A stretch of DNA of 64,000 bases from Rhizobium sp. Leaf306 (GCF_001423425.1 NZ_LMNX01000002.1:310001-374000), one strand, 5' to 3'. Positions 42,523 to 51,981 are shown, numbered from the stretch's first letter. Notes: generated by a model from the sequence alone, not told the origin. Translations and numbers: made by a program.

Positions 42523-43454
42523 GACCTGTCCTCGATATTTCCGCTATCGATCCGTCTAGGCGCCGGCATGCCGGAGAGGTAGCCGTGGACGGCGACCAGC
42601 GCTTCGGAGGCGAGACGGTCGGTGCGGTGGAACACGAAACTCCAGCCGAGACGGCGCAGGCCCTCGCCAAGCGCATCGCGGCGGGCGAGATAAGCGCGCT
42701 GATAATCCTCACGAATATTTTCGGCGCGGCCGGAGACGAGCTTTTCGCCGGTTTCGGGGTCGGTGAATTCGGTGCGGCCGGTATAGGGGAAGGTTTCTTC
42801 GGCGGGATCCGCAACCTCGATCACATGGCCGCGCAGGCCGCGGCGTCCGAGGGGCGTGATGCGGTCCATGACCCTGTCGGCATCATCGAGGAAATCGCCG
42901 ATCAGGACGATATCGCTTTGGCCGCGGATCATGCCCGTATCCGGCAGGCCGGTCGCCTGCGGTGCGTGCATAATGGCGGTCGCCAGCCGTTCGGCGGCGT
43001 TGCGGGCAGAGACCGGTTCCATGATGCCGGGGCATCCGATCCGTTCGCCGGAGCGGGCGAGGATTTCGGCGAGCGCCAGCATGATGACCAGCGCGCGGCT
43101 CTCCTTCGATACCGACCCGAATGTCGACTTGTACATCATCGACGGCGACATGTCGGCCCAGAGCCAGATCGTGTGCGCGGCTTCCCATTCGCGGTCGCGG
43201 ACATAGGTATGGTCGTCGCGGGCGGAACGGCGCCAGTCGATGCGCGACAGGCTTTCGCCTTCCGCATAGGGCCGGAACTGCCAGAAATTCTCGCCCATGC
43301 CGCGCTTGCGGCGGCCGTGCCAGCCGGCAATCACCGTGTTGGCGATGCGCTTGGCCTCGACCATGCAATCGGGCACCAGCATGGCGCGCTGCTGGGCGCG
43401 ATGAAGCACATCGCTGCTGGCGGTTTGATCGACGATCTGGCCGATGGATGCCAC
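42519..43454 (-). CDS. DUF58 domain protein
   Basis: A 311-residue protein starting at a GTG (43454) after AAGGAA. The DUF58 signature is plain: GRRKRGMGENFWQFRPYAEGE and SLSRIDWRRSARDD, followed by a vWA-like MIDAS sequence DMSPS (in LWADMSPSM) and DIVLIGDFLDD. DUF58 proteins pair with MoxR AAA ATPases. Downstream of moxR by 32 bp, overlapping the DUF4159 gene by 4 bp. Confidence 0.92.
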   Translation of the reverse strand: MASIGQIVDQTASSDVLHRAQQRAMLVPDCMVEAKRIANTVIAGWHGRRKRGMGENFWQFRPYAEGESLSRIDWRRSARDDHTYVRDREWEAAHTIWLWADMSPSMMYKSTFGSVSKESRALVIMLALAEILARSGERIGCPGIMEPVSARNAAERLATAIMHAPQATGLPDTGMIRGQSDIVLIGDFLDDADRVMDRITPLGRRGLRGHVIEVADPAEETFPYTGRTEFTDPETGEKLVSGRAENIREDYQRAYLARRDALGEGLRRLGWSFVFHRTDRLASEALVAVHGYLSGMPAPRRIDSGNIEDRS

Positions 43455-43486
43455 GGAGGTTCCTTTCTAGCCTGAACCGGCGATCT

Positions 43487-44512
43487 TCAGCCGCGTGCCT
43501 GTTTGACCAGGCCGGCAATGACATCGCGCACCGACATGCCTTCGGCGCGGGCGGCGAATGTCAGCGCCATGCGGTGCTGCAGGACCGGTTCGGCAAGCGC
43601 GTGGATATCGTCGAGCGAAGGAGCGAGGCGGCCTTCGTAAAGCGCACGGGCGCGGGCCGTCAACATCAGCGACTGGCCGGCACGCGGGCCCGGACCCCAG
43701 GCAACATGCTTGTCGGTCGACGCGTTGCCGTGGCCCGGGCGGGCCGAGCGGACGAGTGACAGGATCGCATCGACCACCTTGTCGGAGACAGGCATCTGGC
43801 GGATCAGCGCCTGGATGTCCTTCAGCCGCGTCGCGTCGATTACGCTGCGCGCCTTGGCTTCGGCGCTGCCTGTCGTGTCGAGCAGGATCTGACGCTCGGC
43901 GGCGAGCTCCGGGTAGAGAACGTCCACCTGCAGCAGGAACCGGTCGAGCTGCGCTTCGGGAAGCGGATAGGTGCCTTCCTGTTCCAGCGGGTTCTGCGTG
44001 GCAAGGACGTGGAATGGTGCCGGCAGGTCATAGCGCTGGCCGGCCACGGTGATGTGATATTCCTGCATGGCCTGCAGCAGCGCAGACTGGGTGCGCGGCG
44101 AAGCGCGGTTGATTTCGTCGGCCATCAGCAGCTGTCCGAAGACGGGTCCCTTGACGAAGCGGAAGGAGCGGCGTCCGGTCTCATCCGTATCCATCACTTC
44201 GGAGCCCAGAATATCTGACGGCATCAGGTCGGGCGTGAACTGGATGCGGTTGGAATCCAGACCGAGGACGGTGCCGAGCGTCGAGACTAGTTTGGTCTTG
44301 GCTAGACCGGGAACACCGACCAGCAGCGCATGACCGCCGGACAGGACCGCAAGCATGGTGTTTTCGACCACACGCTCCTGTCCGAAGATGACCTTGGCGA
44401 CTTCCTCGCGGATGGCGGCGATATCGGCAAGTGCCTTTTCGGCCGAGGCGATGATGGCTTTCTCGTCGAGGACTGTTTGCGTAGAATTCATCATGCCCAT
44501 GTCGTTCACCAT
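43487..44512 (-). CDS. MoxR-family AAA+ ATPase
   Basis: About 341 residues. Walker A is VGVPGLAKTKLV, Walker B LLMADEINRA with sensor 1 ATQNPLEQEGTYPLPEAQLDRF, and the C-terminal lid includes GPGPRAGQSLMLTARARAL. Start at 44512 (MVNDMGMMNST); ATG 44500 is also possible, and the longer frame to 44593 is not supported. MoxR ATPases act as chaperones that mature protein complexes with vWA/DUF58 partners. First gene of the operon, with a 193-bp gap to the divergent DUF1285 gene that should hold the promoters. Confidence 0.92.
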   Translation of the reverse strand: MVNDMGMMNSTQTVLDEKAIIASAEKALADIAAIREEVAKVIFGQERVVENTMLAVLSGGHALLVGVPGLAKTKLVSTLGTVLGLDSNRIQFTPDLMPSDILGSEVMDTDETGRRSFRFVKGPVFGQLLMADEINRASPRTQSALLQAMQEYHITVAGQRYDLPAPFHVLATQNPLEQEGTYPLPEAQLDRFLLQVDVLYPELAAERQILLDTTGSAEAKARSVIDATRLKDIQALIRQMPVSDKVVDAILSLVRSARPGHGNASTDKHVAWGPGPRAGQSLMLTARARALYEGRLAPSLDDIHALAEPVLQHRMALTFAARAEGMSVRDVIAGLVKQARG

Positions 44513-44705
44513 CACCCTTGATTGGTATCCAGATCCAGCAGGCTTCGCCGAACCTATCCGTCCGACCGTGAATCGCTGCATCGCAGCGGCCACCTTAGAC
44601 CTTGAAACTTATTCCGCCAAATAAGGCTGACAAGCACGCGATGAATGACTATCTCGTGAGAACATTCACCTTGGCTGATGCTTAAGGTCGAACCGGGACT
44701 GAAAA

Positions 44706-45341
44706 ATGGCAGTAGAACCAATTAATAAGGCGGCCGATGCCGCTGGTCTCGCGGCGATGATTGCCCATGCGTCCGAGCAGGCAAGTGGTGGCCCGAGAGG
44801 CGAAATTCCCGGCCTGCCGCCGGTCGAGCGGTGGAACCCGCCGTTCTGCGGCGATCTCGACATGGAAATTCGTGCCGACGGGACATGGTTCTATCTGGGC
44901 ACGCCGATCGGCCGGGCGCCGCTGGTCAGGCTGTTTTCGACCGTGTTGCGCAAGGACGAGGACGGCCGAACCTATCTCGTCACGCCTGTGGAAAAGGTTG
45001 CGATCCGTGTCGTCGATGCGCCGTTTGTGGCGGTGGAGATGCAAACGAGCCTCCGTGACGGCCAGCAGGTGCTGACGTTTCGTACCGGTGTCGGCGATGT
45101 GGTGGAGGCAGGGAGCGATCATGCGATACGTTTTGCGATCGCTGGCGAAGGGCAGGAGCTGAAGCCCTACCTGCATGTCCGCGGGCGGCTCGAGGCACTG
45201 GTATCGCGGGCGGTGATGTATGATCTCGTCGCGCTTGGCGAGACGGTAGAGATCGATGGCGTCGCGATGTTTGCGGTCCGCTCCGGCGATGCGGTGTTCC
45301 CGGTGATGCCGGTGGCCGAGCTGGAAGTGTTGTCTCGATGA
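44706..45341 (+). CDS. DUF1285 domain-containing protein
   Basis: A 211-residue soluble protein with the DUF1285 blocks GEIPGLPPVERWNPPFCGDLDMEI, RADGTWFYLGTPIGRAPLVRLFSTVL (in parts), DEDGRTYLVTPVEKV and PVMPVAELEVL. The family is restricted to proteobacteria and has no firm function. First gene of a three-gene unit joined by 4-bp ATGA overlaps (DUF1285, NUDIX, cca), a conserved order in Rhizobiales. Confidence 0.88.
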   Translation: MAVEPINKAADAAGLAAMIAHASEQASGGPRGEIPGLPPVERWNPPFCGDLDMEIRADGTWFYLGTPIGRAPLVRLFSTVLRKDEDGRTYLVTPVEKVAIRVVDAPFVAVEMQTSLRDGQQVLTFRTGVGDVVEAGSDHAIRFAIAGEGQELKPYLHVRGRLEALVSRAVMYDLVALGETVEIDGVAMFAVRSGDAVFPVMPVAELEVLSR

Positions 45342-45973
45342 GCGGTCTTGGTTTTTATTCCGCTGATGAGTTTCGCCGCCGTGCGCGGTCCCAGAAGGGC
45401 GGGCCGATCGAGGAAGCGTGGCGCGATCACGGCGATCATCTGCTCAACCCGGCCTGGGTGAACGCGACCGTTCAATCCAAGCTGAAGGATGCGGCCGTGC
45501 TGGTGCCCGTCATCGACGATGCCGATGGCGCCAAGGTTATCCTGACGCAGCGGACGGTGAAGCTGCGCAAGCATTCCGGACAGATCGCGTTTCCGGGCGG
45601 TGCGATCGATCCCGAAGACGGATCGCCTGAGGTGGCGGCGCTGCGCGAGGCCGAGGAAGAGATCGGTCTCGACCGGCGCTTCGTCGAGCCCTTGGCCAGG
45701 CTTCCCGATTATTACGCGGCTACCGGCTTTCGCATCACGCCGGTGCTGGCTGTTGTGAGCCGCGGTTTCGAGCTGACCCTCAATCCGGACGAGGTGGACT
45801 CGGCTTTCGAAGTGCCCTTGTCGTTTCTGATGGACGAGGCGAACCACCAGCGCGGGACCCGCGACTGGAATGGCGCGACCCGGCACTTCTACGTCATGCC
45901 CTATGAGGACCGGGAAATCTGGGGCATTACCGCCGGAATTTTACGCACGCTGTATGAAAGGCTTTACGCATGA
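45338..45973 (+). CDS. CoA pyrophosphatase-type NUDIX hydrolase
   Basis: A 211-residue NUDIX protein of the NudL/CoAse group. The UPF0035 signature precedes the box (LTQRTVKLRKHSGQIAFPGG), and the NUDIX box follows (GGAIDPEDGSPEVAALREAEEEIGL, here Arg-Glu-Ala-Glu-Glu-Glu as required). It would cleave coenzyme A to 3',5'-ADP and 4'-phosphopantetheine. Coupled by 4-bp overlaps to both neighbours. Confidence 0.9.
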   Translation: MSGLGFYSADEFRRRARSQKGGPIEEAWRDHGDHLLNPAWVNATVQSKLKDAAVLVPVIDDADGAKVILTQRTVKLRKHSGQIAFPGGAIDPEDGSPEVAALREAEEEIGLDRRFVEPLARLPDYYAATGFRITPVLAVVSRGFELTLNPDEVDSAFEVPLSFLMDEANHQRGTRDWNGATRHFYVMPYEDREIWGITAGILRTLYERLYA

Positions 45974-47247
45974 CCTCCATTGCTACCCCCTCGGTTGCCG
46001 ATGAGGCATGGTTCAACGATGCCGCTCTGCAGCGGCTTCTTCTCCTTCTGAACGCCGATGGCGGCGAGGCGCGGGTGGCTGGTGGCGCGGTGCGCAACGC
46101 GCTGATGGGGCTTGCCGTCGCCGATATCGACGTGGCGACGACGCTTCTGCCGCAGGATGTGGTGGAGCGGGCAGAAGCTGCCGGCATGAAGGCCGTGCCG
46201 ACCGGGATCGAGCATGGGACGGTGACGCTGGTGATCGACGGCACGCCGTTCGAGGTGACGACGCTTCGCCGCGACATCGAGACGGACGGACGCCATGCCA
46301 AGGTTTCGTTCGGCACCGACTGGCAGGCCGATGCGGAACGGCGCGACCTCACCATCAATGCACTCTATGCGGATGCATCGGGCGCCGTGGTCGATCTGGT
46401 CGGAGGTCTGCCCGACATCGAGAGCCGGACGATCCGGTTTATCGGCGACGCTTCGCAGCGGATTGCCGAGGATCATCTGCGCATTCTCCGGTTCTTCCGG
46501 TTTTTCGCCTATTACGGATCCGGCCGGCCGGATGCGGACGGATTGCGGGCATCGGCACGCGCCAAGGACAGGCTTTCGACGCTGTCTGGCGAGCGGGTCT
46601 GGGGCGAGACTAAGAAACTGCTGGCCGCCCCCGATCCGTCTCGCGCACTCTTATGGATGCGGCAGGCTGGCGTGCTGACGGAAATCCTGCCGGAAACCGA
46701 AAAATGGGGCATCGACGGCATTCATCCGCTGGTGGCCGCAGAAGCAGCGCTCGGGTGGACGCCGGATCCGCTGCTGCGGCTTGCTTCGATCGTGCCGCCC
46801 GATGCGGAGCGGCTGGCGGCGATGGCGAAACGGCTGCGGTTTTCGAATGCCGATGCGGCGAAGCTGGCCGTCTGGGCGTCCGCACCCGCCATTCCCGACG
46901 AGGTGACGGATGTCGGCTTTGATCGTCTGCTCTACCGAAATGGCGTGGCCGGCATGGTTGCACGCGTCAAGCTGGCGCTGTCGTCGGCCAGAGCAGCGGC
47001 CGAGGGCGATCCAATGGCGATGCGCAAGTCGGCAAGGCTGTCGGTTCTTCTGAAGCGGGCCGAGGGCTACGCGAAGCCGGTCTTTCCGATCGCGGGCGCC
47101 GACGTTCTCTCGGCAGGTGTGCCTGCCGGCAAGAGGGTCGGTGAGATCCTGAAGCAGATCGAGGACTTCTGGGTGGAGCGTAACTTCAACCCCGACCGGG
47201 CAGCGCTGGCCGCCCGGCTGGACGAGATCGTGAAGCAGAGCTCCTGA
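45970..47247 (+). CDS. cca: CCA tRNA nucleotidyltransferase
   Basis: A 425-residue class II nucleotidyltransferase that adds or repairs the tRNA 3' CCA end. Motif A: VAGGAVRNALMG (38-46) with catalytic DID (Asp52, Asp54); motif B/C: RRDLTINALYAD; motif D: RIAEDHLRILRFFRFFAYYG. Length and C-terminal region are those of alphaproteobacterial CCA enzymes. Poly(A) polymerase is the usual confusion, but genome context and the lack of a basic C-terminal tail favour CCA. Last gene of the unit. Confidence 0.93.
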   Translation: MTSIATPSVADEAWFNDAALQRLLLLLNADGGEARVAGGAVRNALMGLAVADIDVATTLLPQDVVERAEAAGMKAVPTGIEHGTVTLVIDGTPFEVTTLRRDIETDGRHAKVSFGTDWQADAERRDLTINALYADASGAVVDLVGGLPDIESRTIRFIGDASQRIAEDHLRILRFFRFFAYYGSGRPDADGLRASARAKDRLSTLSGERVWGETKKLLAAPDPSRALLWMRQAGVLTEILPETEKWGIDGIHPLVAAEAALGWTPDPLLRLASIVPPDAERLAAMAKRLRFSNADAAKLAVWASAPAIPDEVTDVGFDRLLYRNGVAGMVARVKLALSSARAAAEGDPMAMRKSARLSVLLKRAEGYAKPVFPIAGADVLSAGVPAGKRVGEILKQIEDFWVERNFNPDRAALAARLDEIVKQSS

Positions 47248-47256
47248 TCAATCCTC

Positions 47257-47514
47257 CTATTCGGAGATCGCCCAGGAGTGGAATACGGATGCCCGCTCCG
47301 CAGGAATCATCATATGAGCGGCATTGGCCGCACCGGATTCCGCCGACTTACCGGCAAGCTGCCGCTTCACTTGCTCGACACAGAAAGCGTGGGGCAGTTC
47401 GCCACCGCTTCTGGCTCGCATTTCGACGGCCAGACGCTCGACCAATTCGGGCGTCTTCATCAACTTCGAAACAGGGTATGGACTTGGTTTTGTCAGGCTG
47501 TTTGATGGGGTCAT
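47257..47514 (-). CDS. Small uncharacterised protein
   Basis: An 85-residue protein I do not recognise. The ATG at 47514 follows GGGAG (spacing 7). Sequence highlights: MKTPELVERLAVEMRARSGG, then ELPHAFCVEQVKRQLAGK and a short Ala-rich end. The arrangement (amphipathic helix pairs, no membrane segment) suggests a small regulatory or DNA-associated protein, but this is a guess. It converges with cca, 9 bp away. Good ribosome site and codon bias support coding. Confidence 0.5.
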   Translation of the reverse strand: MTPSNSLTKPSPYPVSKLMKTPELVERLAVEMRARSGGELPHAFCVEQVKRQLAGKSAESGAANAAHMMIPAERASVFHSWAISE

Positions 47515-47655
47515 GGCTGTTCTCCCGTGCAACCAGAACGCACGCTAGCACCGAACACACCGATTCGAACATCGAATTTTTCGCAGATGACAACTACCAG
47601 TGGCCTTACAGTCATCAATTTCTTGAGAGCAGACTGCCTGGGCGTGCCAAATTGA

Positions 47656-48567
47656 TCAGGGCCAGCGGACTGCCGGTGGCATCGAGGACAAGATCGATTC
47701 CACATTGCCGCCTGTCTTCAGGCCGAAAATGGTACCGCGGTCGTAGAGAAGGTTGAACTCCACGTAGCGGCCGCGACGGATCAGTTGCTCGTCGCGGTTC
47801 TCTTCGGTCCAGGGCCGGTTGAAATTGCCGCGGACGATCTTCGGGTAGAGGAGGTTGAAGGCGCGGCCGACATCCTGCGTGAAGGCGAAATCGGCATCCC
47901 AGCCGCCTTTTTCCGCGTCCGAATGGAGCCAGTCGAAAAAGATGCCGCCGACGCCGCGGGGCTCGTTGCGGTGCTTCAGGAAGAAATAGTCTTCGCACCA
48001 TGCCTTGTAGCGGGGGTAATCGGCGACCGCGTGCCGATTACATGTGATTTCCATGACCCGGTGGAAAAGCTGGGTATCGGGGTCTTCCTGGCTGCGGCGG
48101 ATGTCGAGGACCGGCGTCAGGTCGGCGCCGCCACCGAACCACTGGCTGGTGGTGACGACCATGCGGGTGTTCATGTGCACTGCCGGCACATTGGGATTGA
48201 CCGGATGGGCGATGAGCGAAATGCCCGACGCCCAGAATGCGGGGTCTTCGTCGGCGCCGGGGATCTGCTTGCGGAATTCTTCGGAAAACTCGCCGTGGAC
48301 GGTGGACGTGTGGACGCCGACCTTCTCGAAGACGCGGCCTTCCATCATCGACATCGTGCCGCCGCCGCCTTCGCCCTCGTTGCGAAGCCAGTTCTTCCGG
48401 GTAAAGCGGCCGGGCGGCTGATCGGAGAGCGGGCCGGTCAGCTCGTCTTCCAAAGCCTCGAAGGAAGCACAGATCGTGTCACGGAGGCTTTCGAACCAGG
48501 CTCGCGCGGCTGCCTTCTTCTCTTCGAGATTTTCGGGCAGTTCCTTGGGCAATGCCGGCCGTTCCAT
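47656..48567 (-). CDS. hemF: Oxygen-dependent coproporphyrinogen III oxidase
   Basis: A 303-residue enzyme of typical length. It converts coproporphyrinogen III to protoporphyrinogen IX with O2 in heme synthesis. The ATG at 48567 follows AAGGAAA ([18 protein letters not shown]). Conserved blocks seen: [57 protein letters not shown] (in parts), [29 protein letters not shown]. The longer frame to 48624 is not needed. Confidence 0.96.
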   Translation of the reverse strand: MERPALPKELPENLEEKKAAARAWFESLRDTICASFEALEDELTGPLSDQPPGRFTRKNWLRNEGEGGGGTMSMMEGRVFEKVGVHTSTVHGEFSEEFRKQIPGADEDPAFWASGISLIAHPVNPNVPAVHMNTRMVVTTSQWFGGGADLTPVLDIRRSQEDPDTQLFHRVMEITCNRHAVADYPRYKAWCEDYFFLKHRNEPRGVGGIFFDWLHSDAEKGGWDADFAFTQDVGRAFNLLYPKIVRGNFNRPWTEENRDEQLIRRGRYVEFNLLYDRGTIFGLKTGGNVESILSSMPPAVRWP

Positions 48568-48754
48568 GGTCTTTTCCTTTTCCGCTATGCCTTTGATCTG
48601 ATTCCGTATCCTCGCCGGCGGCACTTAGCATCTCAGACTTGCGCCGGCCATTCCCAAGCGCGTGAGGCCGCCCGTTTTAAGACAGGAAAACAGACTCGCA
48701 ATGCGTGTGAGACCATATTATCTTGATGTCACCAGGTGCCGATAAGAGGGTTTG

Positions 48755-49012
48755 ATGGCGAAATTCACACCCCCGCCACTCGACGGGCTGAAGCGCAGAA
48801 TTCACCGCCACCGGCAGGAACAGGCCGGCGGACCGGGCAGTATGTTCGTGCGCGAGACATTTCTGATGACCCGCGAGGATGCCCGCGAAAAAGCGCGGCA
48901 ATGGTTCGACGAATTTCCGAAGGCTGCCTACTGGACCGAAGTGGAAAGCTGGCGCCAGCTGGAGGGCGACCGCATCGAGTTCACCATGCGGAGACTTCCG
49001 ACGGCGGACTAA
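48755..49012 (+). CDS. Small uncharacterised protein
   Basis: An 85-residue basic protein with no known domain. The ATG at 48755 follows AAGAGGG (a TTG at 48752 is in frame). Highlights: PPPLDGLKRRIHRHRQEQ, then a pattern of aromatic and acidic residues (FLMTREDAREKARQWFDEFP, AAYWTEVESWRQLEGDRIEF) resembling a small beta-containing protein. It converges with the Na/Pi gene, 9 bp apart, and is divergent from hemF. I would call it real on ribosome site and codon use. Confidence 0.6.
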   Translation: MAKFTPPPLDGLKRRIHRHRQEQAGGPGSMFVRETFLMTREDAREKARQWFDEFPKAAYWTEVESWRQLEGDRIEFTMRRLPTAD

Positions 49013-49021
49013 GGAAGTCCC

Positions 49022-50674
49022 TCAGGCGCCGGGTTCGGCGAGGCGAAGGCGGCTTTCGATCAGTGCGCCGCTGTCATCGAGGATCGGATGCGCAACCGAC
49101 ACGATGTGCGCATTGATGCGTTTGAGGTCACGCAGCATGTCGAGATGCAGCGAGCTGGTCTGCAGGCTTTCCAGTCGTCCGTCGCGCAACCGCTCCAGAT
49201 GCTTTTCGGCGGACCGCTTTTCGAGCCGGCGGACTTCCACCTTGATTTCCATCAACTGCCGCGCCAGCGCCAGATCGCCGGTCTGGAAGATCGTCTGGGC
49301 GGTTCTCAGGTTGTCGACGGTCAGGCTGAGCAGCACCTGCAATTCATCGAAGCCGTCGTCCGAGAACTTGAGGCCGTGCGCGATCTTCTTGCGGACCTGT
49401 TCGGCGATGCCTTTTTCGATGATGTCGCCGATATGTTCGAGGTTGATCGCGTAATCGATGATGGCGATGGAGCGGCGCGCGTTCTCCGCATCGAGACCGG
49501 TGCGGCCCAGTTCCGACAGGTAGAGCTTCACATCCTGATGAAGGTGATCGACCCGTGACTCGAGCCCGGCGATGTCTGCAAGTGGTGCGATATCGTTACG
49601 TTTGAAGGCATTTTCGGTGCGGATCAGCATGCGCTCGATGGTGTCGCCGACGCCGAGCACTTCGCGCGTCGCGTTGGCGAGCGCCATCACAGGGTTGTCG
49701 AGCGCGTCCTGATCGAGGAAGCGGGGGCCGTCGTCTCGCTGCGGATCATCAGGGACGAGGCGAGCTGCAAGGCGGGAGACTTGGGCTGAGAACGGGAATA
49801 CGATCAGCGCCAGCAGGATGTTGAAGGCGAGGTGTGCATCGACCGGGAGCTTTTCCGGCGACAGCGGCAGGGCTTGAACGGCATCGGCGACAGGGCCCGC
49901 GAGCGGCAACGCGATGGCGCAACCGATGCCGCGGGTGACAAGGTTGCCGAGCGTGATGCGTCTTGCCGCAGCCGGCGCAGAAAGAGTGGCGACGACGGGT
50001 GGAATGGCGCCACCGAGATTGGCGCCGAGGATCAGCACGATCACCAGGCCGGCGGAGACATTTCCGGTCGAGGCGAGCGAGAGGATCAGCACCACGACCG
50101 CGAGGCTGGACGACGAGACGAAAGCCAGAACCGCCGACAGGATCAGCGCCACCGGCCACGCGTCATCGAGCAGGCCGATAAAGGCTGCGAGTGCCGGCGA
50201 CTGGCGCATCGGTTCGGTGGCGAGCCCAAGCAGATGCAGCGACAGCAGCATCAGGCCGACGCCTATCATGGCCGTGCCGCCGCCTTTGCGGGCTGGCGAT
50301 GCACCGCGAAGCATGACCAGACCGATGAGGATGAGAAGGGGCGACAGCCACTCGATGCCGGTCGCGACCAGCCAGGCGGTAACGGCGGTGCCGACATTGG
50401 CGCCGAGGAGCACGATCTGAGCCATGCGTGGACGCACCATGCCGCGTTCGGCAAACGAGGCGAGCGTCAGTGCGGTCGCGGTCGAACTTTGCAGGGCGAT
50501 CGTGGCGACAAGGCCGGAGACGAAGGAGCGCAGGGTGCTGCTGGTGCCGCGGGCTAGACCCGTCTTGAGGCGTGTCCCGAAGGCGCGGGTGACGCCATCC
50601 TTGACCTGCGCAAGGCCAAACAGAAGCAGGGCCACGGCGCCGAAAAGATTGATGATCACGATGGTGGATTGCAT
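49022..50674 (-). CDS. Na+/Pi cotransporter with PhoU-like C-terminal domain
   Basis: A 550-residue membrane protein. The N-terminal 310 residues hold two inverted Na/Pi-cotransporter repeats with the QSSTA substrate loop (ALQSSTATALTLASF) and its counterpart (SSSSLAVVVLILSLA); LFGLAQVKDGVTRAFG is the first helix. The C-terminal 210 residues are helical and PhoU-like (ARRSIAIIDYAINLEHIGDII, LMEIKVEVRRLEKRSAEKHLERL). It takes up phosphate with sodium. The gene stands alone between two non-coding gaps. Confidence 0.93.
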   Translation of the reverse strand: MQSTIVIINLFGAVALLLFGLAQVKDGVTRAFGTRLKTGLARGTSSTLRSFVSGLVATIALQSSTATALTLASFAERGMVRPRMAQIVLLGANVGTAVTAWLVATGIEWLSPLLILIGLVMLRGASPARKGGGTAMIGVGLMLLSLHLLGLATEPMRQSPALAAFIGLLDDAWPVALILSAVLAFVSSSSLAVVVLILSLASTGNVSAGLVIVLILGANLGGAIPPVVATLSAPAAARRITLGNLVTRGIGCAIALPLAGPVADAVQALPLSPEKLPVDAHLAFNILLALIVFPFSAQVSRLAARLVPDDPQRDDGPRFLDQDALDNPVMALANATREVLGVGDTIERMLIRTENAFKRNDIAPLADIAGLESRVDHLHQDVKLYLSELGRTGLDAENARRSIAIIDYAINLEHIGDIIEKGIAEQVRKKIAHGLKFSDDGFDELQVLLSLTVDNLRTAQTIFQTGDLALARQLMEIKVEVRRLEKRSAEKHLERLRDGRLESLQTSSLHLDMLRDLKRINAHIVSVAHPILDDSGALIESRLRLAEPGA

Positions 50675-50821
50675 ATCGGATTGTCTTCGCCCGGGGACGG
50701 TTCCTATCGAATGAAGTGCGATAATGAATTGCCGGCTAACGAATATAGGCCGATTACGCCGATGTGCAAATCACTGTTCGCGACAGTTTTTTACGCGTTT
50801 TGGCGCGGGGGCAAAAGGACA

Positions 50822-51133
50822 TCAGGCAGCGTCTTCGGTGGCCTGCTCTTTCGCCATGACCGGCGTGAGTTCGAGACCCAATGCCTTCATCACCTTCAGG
50901 ATGGTGGTAAATTCCGGGTTGCCTTCGCCACTCAAGGCCTTGTAGAGCGCCGCGCGGCTCATGCCTGTCTTGCGGGCAAGCTTGCTCATGTTGCGGGCCT
51001 TGGCAACCGTGCCAAGGCATTTCGCAATGAAGGCCGGATCGCCTTCCTCGAAGGCTGCGACCATGAATTCGAGACAGTCTTCCTCAGAGTTCAGGTGTTC
51101 GGAAATATCGAATGGACGAGTCTCCAGAGGCAT
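50822..51133 (-). CDS. Antitoxin of a HigA/RelB-type addiction module
   Basis: A 103-residue antitoxin. ATG 51133 lies 5 bp after the toxin stop. The N-terminal half binds the toxin (MPLETRPFDISEHLNSEED); the C-terminal half is an XRE-type helix-turn-helix (SKLARKTGMSRAALYKALSG, NPEFTTILKVMKALGLEL), typical of the 'addiction module antidote' family. The frame is open, with normal codon use. Its partner upstream is broken (next entry). Confidence 0.88.
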   Translation of the reverse strand: MPLETRPFDISEHLNSEEDCLEFMVAAFEEGDPAFIAKCLGTVAKARNMSKLARKTGMSRAALYKALSGEGNPEFTTILKVMKALGLELTPVMAKEQATEDAA

Positions 51134-51137
51134 CGAA

Positions 51138-51435
51138 CTATCCTTTCCAAAACGCAGCCAATTTTCTGGCCTCAGCGATGTCTCTCGCCTGACTATCCTT
51201 GTCGCCCCCACACAGCAGGAGCAAAATGGTGCGATCGCGCCGCACGAAATACACGCGGTAGCCGGGGCCGTGGTGAATTCGCATCTCGCTTATGCCCTCA
51301 CCGACGGGCTTGATATCGCCGAGATTTCCTTCCTTCGCATCTGCCGATGCGGCCCAAAATTCGCGTCGCGGCACGTCTGTCCACGAGGTCGTCGATCTAG
51401 GTATCGAATACGGACGTGGATAGAATTTTGTACAT
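51138..51435 (-). pseudogene. RelE/HigB-family toxin, inactivated
   Basis: Only a 78-codon C-terminal part has an uninterrupted frame, containing the conserved GNLGDIKPVGEGISEMRI, GPGYRVYFVRRDRTILLLLCGGDK. Reading upstream in the next frame from ATG 51435 gives MYKILSTSVFDT, then TAG at 51397-51399 where the family has a Trp, then IDDLVDRRAATRILGRI, the family N-terminus. One extra base between about 51329 and 51350 is needed to join the two. So there is one nonsense change and one frameshift in 298 nt; the toxin cannot be made in full. Order toxin-antitoxin and 4-bp spacing are canonical. Confidence 0.85.
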
Positions 51436-51516
51436 AATATGTACTCTATGGAGTGCAGTCGTGCAACATCATAGAGTAAACTCAGGCGTGTAGAAGACGC
51501 GAAATGCGCGTGCCGT

Positions 51517-51981
51517 TTATGTGGTGAAACCCGTCTGCCGCAGCGCTTCTCCTGATATCATTGCGGCCGACATGGCGACGTTGATGGAGCGTTGTCCTTC
51601 GCGCATCGGGATCAGGACGCGCGCATCTGCCATGTCATGGACGACGTCCGGGACGCCCGCGCTCTCGCGGCCGAACAGGAGGATGTCGGCGGGCTGAAAC
51701 TGGAAGGCGACGTAAGGCTGGGCCGCCTTGGTGGAGGCAAGCACCAGCCGCCGGTTTTCGGATCTCCGCAAGTCGTCGAACTGCTGCCAGTTGACGTGGC
51801 GGGCAAGTTCGACGTTTGCCAGGTAATCCATGCCTGAGCGTTTCAGGTTGCGATCCGAAATATCGAAGCCGGCCGGTTCGATGATATCGACGCCGAGGCC
51901 GAGGCAGGCGGCGAGGCGAAGGATCGTGCCGGTATTGCCGGGAATGTCAGGCTGGTAGAGGGCGATGCGCAGGTTGGTCAT
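51517..51981 (-). CDS. trmL: tRNA (cytidine/uridine-34 2'-O)-methyltransferase
   Basis: A 154-residue SPOUT-class methyltransferase (TrmL/YibK) that methylates the wobble ribose in tRNA-Leu. The start region IALYQPDIPGNTGTILRLAACLG, FGRESAGVPD (knot and SAM region) and SINVAMSAAMISGEALRQ fit the family at full length. Stand-alone gene in a non-coding-rich area. Confidence 0.95.
   Translation of the reverse strand: MTNLRIALYQPDIPGNTGTILRLAACLGLGVDIIEPAGFDISDRNLKRSGMDYLANVELARHVNWQQFDDLRRSENRRLVLASTKAAQPYVAFQFQPADILLFGRESAGVPDVVHDMADARVLIPMREGQRSINVAMSAAMISGEALRQTGFTT

Noticed and set aside
40660..42582. A 640-codon open frame opposite the DUF4159 gene
   Set aside because: Shadow of a real coupled operon gene; low-complexity Arg/Gly/Ala product.
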